Shown in pieces: positions 48,242-49,224 of a DNA stretch of 49,224 nt (its first letter is position 1; every line of letters starts with the position of its first letter). A program made the position numbers and the translations under genes. The notes below the pieces were generated by a model that saw only the letters and a list, made by a program, of their open reading frames with translations, did not search any database and was not told where the DNA came from. The DNA is from an uncultured Agathobacter sp. GTDB lineage: Bacteria > Bacillota > Clostridia > Lachnospirales > Lachnospiraceae. The DNA lies in contig CAMDYX010000017.1 of assembly GCA_945910395.1 (NCBI GenBank), forward strand, positions 1-49,224, read 5' to 3'.

Positions 48242-49075
48242 ATGAAATTTACAAAAATGCACGGATGTGGAAATGATTATGTATATGTGAATCTTTTTGA
48301 AGAAACCGTAGAGGATGCTCCGAAGCTTGCAACGGTTGTAAGTGACAGACATTTTGGCATCGGATCGGATGGGGTTATTACAATCGGACCGTCAGAGGTG
48401 GCTGATTTTCGAATGAGAATTTATAACGCAGATGGCTCTGAAGCAGAGATGTGTGGAAACGGAATTCGATGTGTTGCCAAGTATGTATACGACCATAAAC
48501 TGACGGATAAGACCGAAATTGCTGTGGAAACCGGAGCAGGAATCAAAACCCTGACCTTGTTTACAGAAAATGAAAAAGTTGAACAGGTTCGAGTAGATAT
48601 GGGGGAACCAATTTTAGAACCATCACGGATTCCTGTACTATCCAACAAAAATCCGGTCATAGCAGATCCTATACTTGTTGGAAATATGGAGTGGCGGATG
48701 ACTTGTGTCTCTATGGGAAATCCCCATGCGGTTGTATTTGTAAAAGATGTTGCAAACTTCCCAATCGAGCAGTTCGGCCCACTCTTTGAAAAGCATGAGC
48801 GTTTTCCGAAGAAAACAAATACGGAATTTGTTCAGGTAATCTCCAGAACGGAGGTTTCCATGAGAGTGTGGGAGCGCGGCTCCAACGAGACCTGGGCATG
48901 CGGAACCGGTACATGCGCAACGGTCATGGCCTGCATTATGAATGGATATACGGAAAATAAAGTCCTTGTCCATTTAAGAGGTGGCGATCTTACAATTGAG
49001 TATGATCCGAATACAAAGCACATTTTTATGACCGGACCGGCAACGGAAGTATTTCATGGTGAAATTGAAATGTAG
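48242..49075 (+). CDS. dapF: Diaminopimelate epimerase
   Basis: This 277-aa enzyme interconverts LL- and meso-diaminopimelate for lysine and peptidoglycan. It starts MKFTKMHGCGNDYVYVN and has the two catalytic cysteines in EMCGNGIRCVAKY and ACGTGTCATVMAC, with MGNPHAVVF between them. I chose the ATG at 48242: AAAGG is about 11 bp upstream and the length is standard. In-frame codons further upstream lie inside the hairpin element and are not coding. No other lysine genes are nearby. Confidence 0.97.
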   Translation: MKFTKMHGCGNDYVYVNLFEETVEDAPKLATVVSDRHFGIGSDGVITIGPSEVADFRMRIYNADGSEAEMCGNGIRCVAKYVYDHKLTDKTEIAVETGAGIKTLTLFTENEKVEQVRVDMGEPILEPSRIPVLSNKNPVIADPILVGNMEWRMTCVSMGNPHAVVFVKDVANFPIEQFGPLFEKHERFPKKTNTEFVQVISRTEVSMRVWERGSNETWACGTGTCATVMACIMNGYTENKVLVHLRGGDLTIEYDPNTKHIFMTGPATEVFHGEIEM

Positions 49076-49112
49076 ACACATTTGAGGACGGAAATTAATT
49101 CTATATTAAATA

Positions 49113-49224
49113 ACCACCATTTTGAAAACGTGTTCCTTAAAATGAATTTTGCTATTTGAATCAGAACGTTTAAAAAGCGTCGGCACTTAATGAGCAATTT
49201 ATTGCGAATTTAGTACCGTTACGC
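49113..49224 (-). repeat. Dispersed hairpin element truncated by the window end
   Basis: Read on the plus strand it begins with an outer arm (CCATTTTGAAAACGTGTTCC, then AATGAATTTTGCTATTTGAA), followed by AACGTTTAAAAAGCGTCGGC and ACTTAATGAGCAATTTATTG, then GTACCGTTACGC at the edge. This is the right half plus the loop of the element in reverse orientation. The missing remainder corresponds to the sequence at the window start. Confidence 0.88.

Overview
The window looks like chromosomal DNA of an anaerobic, moderately AT-rich member of the Firmicutes, most probably a motile Lachnospiraceae (Roseburia/Lachnospira/Butyrivibrio-like). This rests on strong AGGAGG ribosome sites, an rnfCDGEAB operon, a single-chain pyruvate:ferredoxin oxidoreductase, two-subunit serine dehydratase, a CheV protein, a sigma28-type promoter, and c-di-GMP proteins. 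The genus is inferred from gene content only. No rRNA, tRNA, CRISPR array, prophage or intact insertion sequence was seen. Both ends of the window lie inside copies of the same short repeat, so it is probably a whole contig broken at repeats.

Layout. 1-1740: a Ni/Co (czcD-type) riboswitch with terminator controls a cation-efflux (CDF) transporter and a YhcH-family gene. 1743-6049: remnant of an amino-acid ABC ATPase, a DMT exporter, L-serine dehydratase (sdaAB-sdaAA), a half-size EamA transporter and a degenerate GH2-like protein. 6121-9345: carB. 9568-12230: an AraC-GGDEF fusion regulator, an XRE/membrane-protein pair with a dyad operator, a noncoding block of tandem stem-loops and a small membrane protein. 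12284-20196: an extracytosolic flavin/electron-transfer locus. A flavinylation-type two-domain lipoprotein and ApbE are transcribed leftward from a promoter bracketed by a 15-bp inverted repeat, and rnfCDGEAB runs rightward. 20262-20699: two different long hairpin sequences. 20907-22448: a membrane-anchored MerR regulator paired with a YhfC-type intramembrane metalloprotease. 22540-26885: DegV, a GNAT/glycine-zipper fusion and a three-gene ABC-2 exporter. 26957-33494: a signalling block (Hpt, REC-HD-GYP, sensor kinase, lipoprotein, CheV, and a highly charged single-pass membrane protein). 33509-35581: hisH, hisF, ung. 35779-41614: a FliD-like small protein behind a sigma28-type promoter, an ABC-F protein with eroded ATPase motifs (minus strand), and a large PAS-GGDEF-GAF-GGDEF-EAL protein. 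41761-49075: nifJ, a tail-anchored coiled-coil protein, CBS/DRTGG inorganic pyrophosphatase and dapF.

How it fits together. NifJ reduces ferredoxin by oxidising pyruvate, which SdaAB can supply from serine. Rnf oxidises ferredoxin with NAD+ and builds an ion gradient. ApbE attaches FMN to RnfG, RnfD and probably the neighbouring lipoprotein. RnfG here carries two flavinylation motifs, as does the lipoprotein, which suggests an enlarged surface flavin chain. Several regulators (AraC-GGDEF, HD-GYP, GGDEF-EAL) point to c-di-GMP control.

The most striking unexplained items are the MerR/YhfC pair (possible regulated intramembrane proteolysis), the dispersed ~180-bp hairpin element whose copies show compensatory base changes, the tandem stem-loop array at 11326-11521, the 229-bp palindrome at 20471-20699, and the GH2-like and ABC-F proteins with altered catalytic motifs.
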